Assembly: GCA_019426215.1 (NCBI GenBank)
Contig: CM033396.1
Location: 33,904,503-33,968,502 of the forward strand
Direction: 5' to 3'
Source: Buddleja alternifolia
Lineage: Eukaryota > Streptophyta > Magnoliopsida > Lamiales > Scrophulariaceae
DNA: 64,000 bases
Part shown: positions 34,480 through 45,749 of the stretch, piece by piece
Layout of the letters: every line of letters starts with the position of its first letter
Numbering within the stretch: position 1 is the first letter of the stretch
Program-made: the position numbers and the translations under genes
The notes under the pieces: model-generated
Database searches by the model: none
Told to the model about the DNA's origin: nothing
The model's input: the letters and a program-made list of their open reading frames with translations, nothing else

Positions 34480-36533
34480 CAGGCCCGTCTAGACTAAGTC
34501 GTCATGACTTTGAGGATCCCAATTTTGGGTCTAGTAATTTTGCAAACGTTCAGAATGATGATATTGGGAGTGACAATCAAAGTGATACTGACTGTTCGAT
34601 CCATTATCTTTCAGACCGCGAGTTGGAAGAAAACTTGGACAATGCAATGATGGATGAGGACAAAGATGCTGAGACTAATGTACCGATGAATGAATATGTC
34701 CCTCCCACAAGTCACGAAGAAAGACTTCATGAAGTGATCCCATTCTATTCCACCACATACCCAGAAGTAGAAGGAGATTCACTACATCGAGAAAGTTCAG
34801 GTTTGAGCCGGAGAATAATTTATGATCATGCAAAAGGTAATCTTCGTTTGGGCCAAGTTTTTGACAACAAACTCAGCTTGCAAGCAGCGGTAAAAGACTA
34901 CTATCTGCAACATGCACGGCGCGAGTTTAAGGTGACAATTAGTAGTTCTAAAGTGTATGCTGTAGAATGCAAAAATGGATGCCGTTTTAAACTGCGGGGA
35001 AGTTTAAAGAAGAGTACTAATTTTTGAAAAATTACAAGGTATGAAGGGTCACCCGAATGTTTTTTCGAAGATTGTTCAAAGAATCACTTTAACTTGGACA
35101 TAAACATGATCGCAAATGAAATTTTACCAGAAGTTAGGAAGGATCCTTCATATAAGGTCGGTCTAATTAGGCTAACGGTGCCAAAAAAAATGAAAATTTG
35201 ATATTTCATATGGGAAGGCTTGGTACAGTTTGCGACGTGCAAATAAGATTATATACGGGACGTGGGAGGATTCTGTTACAAGGTTGCCTAAATTTTTTGG
35301 AGCAATCCAGAAGTGGAATCTGGGGAAGGTTGTTGAATGGCGGCACAAAATAGTAGATTAAAATCCAAAAATGCTGAAATTTATGTTTTGGGCGTTCAAG
35401 CCATGTATAGATGGATTTCGACATTGTCGAAGAGTTATATGTGTTGATGAGACTCATTTGTACGCACGACACAAGGCTAAGTTGTTATGTGCATCAACTC
35501 TGGATGGAAATTAGAATGTTTTGCTTCTAGCATTTGCTATCGTTGATAATGAGTCGAACGAGTCTTGGTTATGGTTTCTGCAATTGATCTGCAAACATTT
35601 CTTGATGCCTGATGAAGGTGTTTGCCTAATTTCCGATCGTCATAAGGGCTTATTAAATGCCACTCGATTTATGCCCGCATTTTCCCTGCCCCTGGGAGCT
35701 CATAGATATTGCTTGCGGCATGTGAGTTCAAACTTCAATGCTCAATTCAAAAGTAAAGCTATGAAGGAACTCTGTTATGTGGCGGGTATGGCACATAACG
35801 TCCGAAAGTTTGACCAAGCAATGGAACTAATTGGTAATAAGGATCCAGTTGCGTTGAATTATTTGTAAGCTATCCCACAAGAAAAGCGGACACTGGCATA
35901 TGATGGAGGGATGCGCGAAGGCATTATGACGACGAACCTGGAAGAAAGCTTAAACAATGTGTTGAAAGGTACAAGACATCTTCCACCCGCATCAATTGTG
36001 GAGTGCACATTTCATCGTATTGTTGAATATTTTGCTGATCGAGTGCGAATGGCTTTGGCAATGAGGGCACAACCTTTCACGACATAAGCACTTAAAATGT
36101 TTAATGAGTGGGCTAAAAAATCTCAAAATCACAAGGCAGAAGTTTATTCTTGGTTGCATTACACGGGTGCCGTTAAAACGCCCCGACAGATAGGGTCTGG
36201 TAATCATCATTACGCGGTCGACATCAAAGCTAAATATTGCTCTTGTGGAAAATGGAGTCTTCATCGAATTCCATGCTCACATGCAATGAAATTATGTATA
36301 GAAATAGGGCTTAGGCCGACTGAGTATGTTGAAAAATATTACCTGAGCTCCGAATATTTGAAAACATATCAAGGGAGGTTCTATCCATTGCTTGAATCAC
36401 ATTATTGGGATACTCCCAATTTTGAGTTGGTCCATGACCTTAATCTGAGGAAAGTGCCTATTGTGGGCCGGCAACGGAGCACTTAGATTCCCAATGAGAT
36501 GGATTGGCGCGACTTAGACTCAGACTAGTATTT
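34480..36533 (+). pseudogene. MULE (MuDR-type) transposase
   Basis: Starts after a splice-acceptor-like TTTAATTGCAG at 34471-34481. The N-terminal acidic part is followed by the MuDR DNA-binding region (L-R-L-G-Q-V-F-D-N-K...Y-A-V-E-C-K-N-G-C) near 34840-34990. A stop at 35025 and a frameshift near 35190 follow. The transposase core then reads I-C-V-D-E-T-H-L-Y near 35440, L-A-F-A-I-V-D-N-E near 35525, S-D-R-H-K-G-L near 35635 and H-R-Y-C-L-R-H near 35705. A SWIM zinc finger C-S-C-G-K...I-P-C-S-H-A-M lies near 36237-36285. At least five in-frame stops. First catalytic aspartate visible, others plausible; no first exon found. The enzyme would cut at MULE terminal repeats. Confidence 0.92.
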
Positions 36534-36854
36534 TTTTTCCCATTTTCGGGCTCGTATTTGGCCTATTTCTGTGCGTTTTTTGGCTACGAGCTGAACATTA
36601 AACTTGTAGGTGATGTTATGAAATTTGTGAAACCATAAGATTTGGCTCATTTTGATGCCCGAGCAAAGAAATATGGCCATGCAAACGTGCCCCACCTGTG
36701 CTGATTTGTGTTAAAAAATATATATTTTTTCCATTTTCTGGCTCATATTTGGCCTATTTCTGTGCGTTTTTTGGCTACGAGCTGAACATAAAACTTGAAG
36801 GTGATGTTATGAACTTTGTGAAACCATAAAATTTGGCTCATTTCGATGCCCGAG
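36532..36854. repeat. Direct duplication of ~130 bp
   Basis: Copies at about 36532-36663 and 36725-36854, about 90% alike, separated by 61 bp, in the 3' flank of the MULE transposase. Confidence 0.8.
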
Positions 36855-36989
36855 ATTAAAAAACTTTGTGAAACCATTTTCTGGCTCAGATTAAAAAACT
36901 AATTATTCAAATTACTCATACATAATGGACTATTCATTCAAATTACGATACTATAAATATAAATACACAAAACTATCTATGTGCCCGAT

Positions 36990-39330
36990 AACCACGATGT
37001 CCCCCTGTCCCACAATCTGGGGACCTCCTCGTCCTCGTAGACCTTCTCCTATATGCTTCTTCCTCAACATCATTGTACTAAACTGGTGATACATTAAATT
37101 GTATAGGAGGAGGAGGTGTCATTCAATGTTGTTGCAGTGCATCACTCCACTGGTCTATGCCGAGATCAGAAAAATTCCACGTTGGCGTACTGTAAGCTTG
37201 TCCTTGATCATGCTGTGGTGGTTGGGGCACTGCGGGAATGTAAACGTCGTTAGGGTTGGGATGCGGTTGAGCCGAGCTCGATCCTCCGACATTGAGTGAC
37301 CATGATAAACCGAGCTCGATCCTCCGACATGGAAGTCACCATGATACGTTGAGCTCGGTCCTCCGACATCAAAGTGACCATGATAAGTCGAGCTCGGTCC
37401 TCCGACATCGAAGTGACCATGATAAGCCGAGCTCGGACCCGGATGTTCCTACTCTAAACTGCCACTACATGCGACCATATCCCGGATGACCCTCATTCTA
37501 GATTGCAGTTCCCTAATTGCCCTGGGATCACTAGTTTGGGTAATTTGCTCCATTGCAGTTTGCGCCTCTTGGATTTGTTGGTACTGAAAAGATAAAATAA
37601 GGAATAATATCAATGCAAAAATTATCCTATGTAAATAGCATTAAAATAAGAATCAATGGAATACAATACCAAATACTAACCACATCATGCAATAGAGGGG
37701 CTGACCCAGCCTGGTGTCCCGCACTTCTCCTAGTCAATAGGGCGGAAATGTAACGACGAGTGATTCGGTCATACCACTCTTAGTATCCTTTGTCCGTTTG
37801 GTCTTCCCCATCCTCAATATAGTATCCAGTCACAGCATACAATTGATGATCATTCCACACTGCAATTTTCCGAGCGTGTCTAGCTACCCAATTAACGGTG
37901 GACCTACCTTTTCGGCTGACCCTCTGAACACGTCCAGGTGTGCGTGGAATAAATTGGCGTATTCCGAACTGTCGAAGAACACGCTCAGGACGATGATACT
38001 CTACGATGGCAAAGAATATCATTGGAACTGATGCTCGCCAAACGTTATCATTCAAGCATTGAGGTGGCAACTCTGCAATGTCTGCATCATTGAAATTGTA
38101 CGGTGTCCAAACAAACTGAAATACGAAAAATATTGATTTATAACATATTAGTAGGAGATAGATATAACTTCATAATAATTTTTTTTTTAAAATTCCCGAC
38201 TCACATGTCCATCCGCCATCTGGTCTAGACCATCTCTAATTGCCCGGACGTTGTGACTGACTAAAGCAGTATTTATAGTAGGTCGATACCACCTTCAAAC
38301 AAAAATCATTGAAAATAATTAAAAAAAATTGAACGTTTCTTAATTAAACATAATATTCAAATGGTCAATTACCGTGAAACATAAGGTTTTCGGGCAATGC
38401 CATTCACGTCAACTCCCGCCATCAGTCTAGGTACTCCATCAGGCCTTACAATCAAAATTCTACTCCACGCCCATATCTGTTAAAGGAGAAATATATTAAT
38501 TGAATAATCATGAATTATTTTATCAGAAATAATAACGTCTAAAGAATAATTTTTCTCACCTGTAATAATGGCATGAAACCTGCAACATCGTTTCTTTCTA
38601 CTCGGGAACCATTCGATAATTCTCGGTACAAATGAGCCAATACCGCACTCCCCCAACTGTATGTGCGTGCTAAGTTTATATCTTCAAACAGACTCAACCA
38701 CACTACAGGAATAACATCTCCCGTGGTGTCGGCACACATCACACTCCCGAGCAACAAAAGGGCCTAACAATGGGCTACCTGATCAACTATAAATTCTTCA
38801 GAATCATCATTTATTTGTTGAGGCTGACTTACAACATGGGTAACAAGTTTTCGAACAGGTATTCTATGACCGTGCCTGAAATTTGTAGGCAATAAGTACA
38901 GTCCTAATTGTCCAAATACATATAAGGCATACTCATCATCTGATTCGAAGTGCCGATATGCAACTACCGCTCTACCATCAACTGGTAGACCATATAAAAT
39001 TGCAATATCTTGGAGAGTTATCGTAGCCTCTTCGGTCCTAAAATGAAATGTGTTCGTCTCTGGGCGCCATCTCTCAATTAGGGCCTTGACAAGGCCCAGG
39101 TCATTTTTAAACTGAGATAACTGGTATACCCTATAAAACCCCATCTCATCAAGCTTTACCTTGACGCGGTTATGCAAATGAGATTCATAGGCATCTGAAA
39201 AATATGCAGAGTCAGCTCACCGAACAGGATAAGTGAAGTCTGGATGATCAGCAACTGCTTCAGATACATGATTGTCCTGATCATACAATACGCTCCCATC
39301 AACCGGCCCATATACATTACGCTCAGCCAT
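36990..39330 (-). pseudogene. Plant mobile domain (PMD) gene, MAIL-like, transposon-type
   Basis: Likely start ATG at 39328-39330. Minus-strand text: M-G-F-Y-R-V-Y, then W-R-P-E-T-N-T-F-H-F and I-T-L-Q-D-I-A-I-L-Y-G-L-P-V-D-G near 39000, the hallmark of the plant mobile domain (aminotransferase-like, PF10536). A further exon 38757-38560 reads W-L-S-L-F-E-D. Exons near 38476-38375, 38295-38205 and 38116-37770 follow, the last with W-R-A-S-V-P-M-I-F-F and the Q-F-G-I-R-Q-F-I-P motif. Two in-frame stops (TGA near 39218, TAG near 38765) look like G-to-A and C-to-T changes. The C-terminal part encodes 13-aa repeats. PMD genes often travel in MULEs; the adjoining transposase points the other way. 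Confidence 0.88.
37275..37440 (-). repeat. 39-bp minisatellite in PMD coding end
   Basis: Four to five units of about 39 bp starting AGCTCGGTCCTCCGACATCG, in frame on the minus strand, encoding 13-aa units of type S-S-T-Y-H-G-H-F-D-V-G-G-P. Confidence 0.85.
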
Positions 39331-39379
39331 CCTGCATTTACATGTCCACATGAATGTTAATTTACATTTTACGATATAA

Positions 39380-39759
39380 ATTACACTTATTATTTAGTAA
39401 ATTAAATTGTATCTATTAATTCAAAATTAAACCCACTAATTACAAATTACACCTAATCGATAAAGATTATACATACAAATTAAAATTTAGAGATTATACC
39501 TAATAATTCAAAAAATATACCTAAAAAAAGGAATTTAAACATACTAATTAGATATTATACCTAAAAATTGAATATTACACTTAAAAATGAAAAATTAAAA
39601 AAAATTAATTTTATTTGAAAAAATTGAATTTTAGCATACAAATTTAAACTACTAATCGAATCTACACCTAACTACTCCAAATTAAACCTATTAATTCAAA
39701 CATTTACAAAACTCTTCCATCCAATTCGAATATTGTACTAAAAAATTGCAAAATATACC
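39380..39759. repeat. AT-rich degenerate short repeats (left part)
   Basis: Irregular repetition of TTATACCTAA(T)AATTCAAAA-like units; no coding. Continues at 41420 after the solo LTR. Confidence 0.65.
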
Positions 39760-41419
39760 TGTTGGTCCCAAGTGGCATACGAAAGGGTCTAGAAGGGGGG
39801 GGGGGTGTTGAATAGACTCTGAAGTCTTTTTCGACTTCAAAAGATTTCGTACTAAAAAAGGTTTTTGGACGCTTGAAATAGTGGACGCTTGAAGTGTCTA
39901 ACGCTTGACTTAAGCGTTTACTTAAAATGTAGGCGTTTTGGTGAAGCGTCTAACGAAGACTGTTTTTATAAAGTTAACTTAGATTTCAAGAATTGAATAC
40001 TTTAACCGAGTAGGTTTGAGCGTTTACTTCTTTGGTCAGTGTTAGCACAGCAGAATGATTTTTTAGTCTTCTTTTTAAAAGCTTTAGCGTCACAGAAAGT
40101 TTCTTAGTTGCTTAGCGTTCGATTGTGTTTTACTTAATCAGTTTATGATATGACAATATGAAAACTGAATGTAAAGTAAAAAACACAATATTTGTAAGGT
40201 TCGTTGGGTGGTGTAATCCCAACTACGTCTTTCTTCTCCTTGAACACTTGGAGGCAATCCACTAAAATGATTCTCAAAGAATCACACAAAATCTTCTACA
40301 AATTAGGGAGAGAGGTGAAGACGATCTCGAGCTCCTTGATCACACAGATTTCAGCTCCAATAAATATCTTCTCCAAGAAGGCCTTGAGCTCCTTGATCAC
40401 ACAGACTTCAGCTCCAATAAAGACCTTTCTTCAACAAGCTTCTCTTACTAAAAAATACTGCCTGTGGAAGTCAACAATCTTTCTCACTCAGATGAAAGGT
40501 GTTGAGGGTTTATTGTAACAGGTTTGTTTGATGTTGGGAAGTTCAAACAACTTGGGATATCTCAATAAGAATTTAGGTTTCTTCTTTGGAAGAGGTTTGA
40601 GATATCTGGTGACTGTCTGGAATGTATTTGAGAAGCTTGATGGATTTTAGCTATGGAGTTTGCAAGTTTTTCTCTCAAATTATTTCAGCAAAGTTTCTCT
40701 CTCTCCACACACTTTAAGGTTTCGCTGGAGGGTACTATTTATAGAGATTCTTGGGATTTATCCGTTGGACACAATCAGGCTCGTTTCTCTCACGCAGCGC
40801 GTCAAATAGTCCCTTTCTGACATTCCTGAAATTCTGATGGTTCCGATTGGACAGAAGCAGATTTGAACTCTGAAAAGCTGACAGTCGAGTCAAAAGGTGG
40901 CTTGTCCACAAGTCATACTGTCTTGTTTACATTTAATGCACTTATCAAGCATTTAATGCATTTTGAATTTATTTCCCGTTGGAAATAAATGTTCGTTGGT
41001 GATTGCATTTAAGTCCTTGATAACTTGGGTTTAATCCTTCAGGTGAATCTGAAAACTGGACGCTTGAATCGCTCGGACGCTTGAATCAGACACTTGAATC
41101 GCTCGGACGCTTGAATCAGAAATCCTGAAATAGTCTTTTAGCATTTGACAGACGCTCAAAGCAAATCTTTATCTTCTCTTGACTTCAGACGCTGATCTTC
41201 AACTTCATCCTTGATAGACTCACTCAGAATTCTATCAGTGACCTGGCATTAAATAATTAGTCTAAAATCTATAAAGATAAAAATTACAAGCCTAACAAAG
41301 TAAGTAAACTTTCAAACGCTTATACAATATTTCTATGAAAGCATGAACTTACATTTTTGGGGTCTAACATAAAATCCTATCTTGTCATCATTAAAACATC
41401 TAACATGAAATTCCTAACA
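39760..41419 (-). mobile_element. Solo LTR, second copy of the 3700-5243 family
   Basis: 1,660 bp, reverse orientation, starting TGTTGGTCCC and ending GAAATTCCTAACA on the plus strand, with a perfect 5-bp duplication ATACC (39755-39759, 41420-41424). Same ends and body as 3700-5243 but with local duplications: a ~60-bp repeat near 40325-40430 and a repeat of CGCTCGGACGCTTGAATCAG near 41058-41120. Confidence 0.88.
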
Positions 41420-41960
41420 ATACCAATCTATTCAAAAAAATAAATCTAACTACTCAAAATTAAGCCCATTAATTCCAACTTAAACCAAACAATTTTAAAA
41501 AAAATCTAACAACTCGAAATCAAACCTAACAATTCAAAATTAAACACTACAAATTCAAATTATACCAAATATTTAGAAAATTATACCAACCAATTTCAAT
41601 ATTATACCAAATAATTCAAAAATAATACTAGAAATTAACATTACACCTAAAAGTCAAAATTGAACCTAAAAGTCAAAATTGCACCTAAAATTCAAAAATC
41701 AACCTATTAATTCAAAAATTATACCAATCAATTCCAACATTATACCAAATAATTCAAATATAACACTAAAAATTGATATTATACCTAATAGTCAAAATTG
41801 AACCTAAAAATAAAAAATCAACGTATTAATTTAAAAATTATACAAATATATTCGAAAATTATACCAAATAATTAAAAAATTATAGCTAACAAATCGAATG
41901 TATCACTACAAATTCAACTTTTCAACCCTAAATTACAATACCATTACAAAAAAAAAAAAA
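41420..41960. repeat. AT-rich degenerate short repeats (right part)
   Basis: Same repeat style as 39380-39759: AATTATACCAAATAATTCAA variants every 18-25 bp. Probably 3' or subterminal sequence of the MULE/PMD unit. Confidence 0.65.
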
Positions 41961-42224
41961 CATATATACAAACTCTACATATAACAAATTTAAAAGTACA
42001 AATGAATGAAAAAAAGAAATTTACCTTAATTTTTTGGTTGGTGATGGAAAAATTTCGTTTTGAATTGGAAGAAACAAACTTTGTAAAAATTGATGGAAGA
42101 AGAGAAAGAGAGAGAGAGGGGAAAATTCTGTGTATGAAGAAAGCAAATGGGGAGGGAGGGAGGGAGGGGAAAGGTAAAACGAAAATTTAAAAAAAAAGAA
42201 AAGAAAAGAAAAGAAAATTTGCAG
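41961..42224. other. Purine-rich spacer
   Basis: Plus strand rich in GA (GAGAGAGAGAGGGG near 42106; GGGAGGGAGGGAGGGG near 42153). The ORFs on both strands here are low-complexity artefacts. Confidence 0.5.
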
Positions 42225-42405
42225 CCTTAAAGGCTGCATTAAGGCTGCAACTTTGCAGTTGCAGCCTGAATTTTTTTTAAAAAAATAATAATAAGTGAGA
42301 GACGACATACACTATGTCGTCTCTCAGTTAATTTAAAAAAAAAAAGCCAAGAGACAACATAGTGTATGTCATCTCTTATAGAGACGACATACACTATGTC
42401 ATAAT
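42225..42405. repeat. Cluster of inverted repeats
   Basis: GCAGCCTTAAAGGCTGC (42221-42237) is a perfect palindromic arm pair, followed by GGCTGCAACTTTGCAGTTGC. Then GAGAGACGACATA-CAC-TATGTCGTCTCTC (starting about 42297) has 13-bp perfect arms, followed by a decayed copy near 42355 and a partial third copy near 42382. Possibly terminal structures of a DNA transposon. Confidence 0.7.
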
Positions 42406-42488
42406 GTGCTATTTTCTGATTGGGCCCCTTTTTTCAATATTTTCTGATTTTTCTTTTATTTTTATATTATTAATTTAATTTTCCCGGC

Positions 42489-43735
42489 TTTTGGCACATT
42501 GCAGCTTTCAATTACCACCTTTTGACACAATGCACTCTTAAATTCAATTTTTGGCATTTTGCACCATTAAATTGCATGTAGTTTGGCACTTTGCACCCTC
42601 AAGCATCTAACTCACCTAGAAAAACTAGTTCACTCATTTTTTAGAGGGTAAAAATGTCAATCTCTGATTATGTGGCGGATTGCATCCTCAAATTGCCACC
42701 TTTTGGCACAATACACCCTTAAATTGCATTTTTGGCACTTTGCATCCTTAAATTGCCATATTTTTTGCGCAATGTCCTCTTGTTGATATTTTTTGACTTT
42801 TTGCTGGAACACATTTAATTTAAAAACCTTTTTCTCAACTCTCTATGCTCCAATGAACAATAATTCTCTCATAAGGCATTATACTTGAGTTCTTTTTTTT
42901 TTTTTTAAAAAAAAGGTTGGAATGAGTATACATGAAAAACAAGGGTAGTGACGAAAAGAATGCTCAAGTTTGGAAAACCATGTCTTTTAGCCGGGGAATA
43001 AGAGTGAGCATCGAGTCCAGTCGAGCTCAAGTTTTTTCAACTTAAGCCGAGCCTAAAGGGCCAATTTTTTTTAACGTGTTGAGCTCCAACCAACTATACC
43101 TTTTCGGGGGCTCGCGAGCCTGTATAGAAAAATATTTACTTACTTAGTAATATTATATAAATAATAATAATATATATTTAATAATTAACAACATATATAT
43201 TAAAACAACATTAATGAAATATATTAATAAAACATTAATAATATTAATGTATTTGTTATTATATAAAACATTAATAACATAAAACATTAATAACATTAAT
43301 AATATTGCGCAATCAAGTTCAATTATTGTTCATTGGAGCATAGAGAGTTGAGAAAAACATTTATAAATTGAGTGTGTTCTAGCAAAGAGTCAAAAAATAT
43401 CAATAAGGGTGCACTGCGCAAAAAAAGTGGCAATTTGAGGGTGCAAAGTACCAAAAATGCAATTTAAACGTGTATTATGACAAAAGGTAGCAATTTGAGG
43501 GTGCAATTCGCCAAAATATTTAAAGATTGACGTCTTTACCCTCCAAAAAATGAGTGAACTCATTTTTATGGGTGAGTTAGATGCTTGAGGGTGCAAAGTG
43601 CCAAGCTACATGCAATTTAATGGTGCAAAGTGCCAAGCTACATGCAATTTAATGGTGCAAAGTGCCAAAAATTGAATTTAAGGGTGCATTGTGCCAAAAG
43701 GTAGTGATTGAAGGGTGCAATGTGCCCAAAGCCCT
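42489..43735. mobile_element. Foldback DNA element with ~400-bp arms
   Basis: The left arm (42489-42880) is repeated inverted at 43325-43735: each carries GGTGCAAAGTGCC/GGCACTTTGCACC-type units, the GTGAGTTAGATGCTTGAGG segment, and TTCATTGGAGCATAGAGAG at the inner end. The centre is AT-rich and codes for nothing. No clean target duplication was found; family unassigned. Confidence 0.8.
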
Positions 43736-44029
43736 AAAAAGAAAAGAAAATTTACCCAAAGTAGTGCATTTTCCAAACATTTCTTTAACTACTATAAAAC
43801 AGTGATTATTTGTGTTGTGCCGGCGGAATAAATTTATGGTACATCGAGAGCACTACGATGTCCTGTACCTGAAAAATTGTGAGAAATTGGGGATTAAGAA
43901 GAAGAATGCTCAGTTAGGTAATGTAGAAAATCAAGATTGAGTAAATTATGTTTAACACGATTTATTAGAGATTTAACGCATGTCGAAAGTGAAATGTTTT
44001 TGGCTTAAATTAATCTACGCTTCGAGTAC
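43736..44029. other. Unassigned spacer left of El2
   Basis: No feature recognised. It ends with the El2 target duplication AGTAC at 44025-44029. Confidence 0.4.
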
Positions 44030-45635
44030 TGATATATGTTATTTTTACACTTGTTTTCCCCCATTTATCGACTTAGTTTTGATTGTTTCCTTGATATTTT
44101 GATCACATATGATGCTTTGACCCTTGTTTTCTCGTATTTTATAGAATAACATAACATTTGGAGGAAAAAAACAAGGATTGAAGGTAAATCATGCAAAAAG
44201 ATACAACACAAGGTAAAATACTGTCAGCGCAGTGCTAGAGTTTATGGAATCAATTTCTTTACCCATGTCCAAATTGCACACTTAGTTTACCAATGGAAAG
44301 ATAAGATGCAAAGGTACATTTCTTATGTTGAAGACAAATATCAGATATGTAAGGAAGGAGGTGAAAACGTCATCGGAAGAGACGTCTTACGATGGAGTTT
44401 TCTCATTCACTGAATTGTGAGACCATTTTGTTATCCTTACCATTTGATTTAGGCCTTTCAGCCTTCTTAAGAGTTGTAGATCTTTGTCTTAGGATTCTAC
44501 AGCAACTTGAATCGGCTTATTCGGACATTGGTAGAGACAGTTATACAACTTTTACCAAAACTGGTCAGAGGCAGAAAGTGAACGCCGCGGCATTCACCAC
44601 CAACGCCGCGGCGTTCGAGACAGAAAGGTGACCGCCGCGGCGTTCAACACCCAACGCCGCGGCATTCGAGATGGCGGATTGTTCTATAAATACCCCTTTT
44701 GGTCATTTTTTTTACCCTAACACACCTTAGAAACCAGCTACCACACGAAAATAGAGAGAGAGAGAGCTTGGAAGAGAAGATTGAAGGTCAAAACATGGAG
44801 AATTCAACAAGGAATCCACATCTCTACAAGAATTAGGGAGTTTTTACATATTTATTTCTTGAATTTGTTCAAACCTCTAATGACTTGTATGATTTATATT
44901 TGCACTTTTGACATGAATATGAGCTAAACTTGTTTGATTGAGGCCATGGACAGGCCATTTATGTTATTTTGATTATTGTTTTGTTGGTGTTTATTGGATT
45001 AATTTTGGTTTTAGCTATGTATTCAATATTTGATCTCAATGCTACATTTGCTTGATCACCAAGTATTTGATAAAATGACTAGGTTAGAGATCGAGAGATA
45101 ATAACTTAGGGAAGATATAAACATTGAATACCCTATAGTTAAACTGACTAGAGATAGACTCGGTTTCTTTAGGTGGCTTTTCATTCACGTGGGGAATTCC
45201 TAGACCTTAATTGCATCTTCGTTAATCGGGTTTTCATATAAAGATATATAGGAAATTGTTAACGAGGGTAGGGTTGCTATGCCAAGAGATTGGATAGTAC
45301 GTATGTTAGGGAATTTCGCCTTAGCTAAATCAATCTAATAATCCAATAGAACCTAAATCACAATCGAAATGCATAATTGGTTGAACCATGTGCCTTGATC
45401 CCTTCTCTCCATTGCTTTCTCCCTTTATTTGGTGTGACGTTGCCTTAGTTTATTTTTTAGTTTTTATTAATTAGTTAATCAAACCTCTTATCGACCGATT
45501 TAACTTAGACTTGAGTAATATAGTAGTCTTGGTACTTAGATTATAGTTGTCCCTGCGGATACGATAAACCCGGACTTAACCATCCACTTTACTACTTACG
45601 CGACCTAGTTCTCTTGCAAGGATTTTGTCGTGCCA
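44030..45635 (+). repeat. El2 left LTR
   Basis: TGATATATG...CGTGCCA. TATA-like CTATAAATAC at 44684-44693, preceded by a palindromic GC cassette. The ORF at 44392-44631 is LTR sequence. Confidence 0.9.
44578..44693 (+). promoter_or_regulatory. El2 LTR promoter: CCGCGG palindrome array plus TATA box
   Basis: Four CCGCGG cores at 44585, 44606, 44635 and 44657; the second lies in the 14-bp palindrome AACGCCGCGGCGTT. The TATA box follows 22 bp after the last. The array is repeated in the right LTR (49055-49140). Regulatory role inferred. Confidence 0.6.
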
Positions 45636-45640
45636 AGTTT

Positions 45641-45659
45641 TTAGCGCCGTTGCCGGGGA
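45641..45659 (+). other. El2 primer-binding site (tRNA-Asp)
   Basis: TTAGCGCCGTTGCCGGGGA, 5-6 nt after the LTR; matches the tRNA-Asp 3' complement except the third position of the CCA complement. Confidence 0.85.
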
Positions 45660-45749
45660 CAACTATGGTATCTAATATTGAGATTCTCTTATTCGTTCTA
45701 AGATTAAGTCATTTTGTTTTGATTTGGTCTATTTTTAGTTTTTGAAGAT

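Noticed and set aside
37275..37440. CRISPR-like array of regular repeats
   Set aside because: Units are contiguous with no unique spacers and encode in-frame protein repeats; the genome is a plant.
42002..42308. ORFs on both strands
   Set aside because: Low-complexity purine/pyrimidine tract without domain or codon structure.
44392..44631. 79-aa ORF (and its twin at 48861-49103) as a gene
   Set aside because: Both are in El2 LTRs and run through the CCGCGG promoter array.
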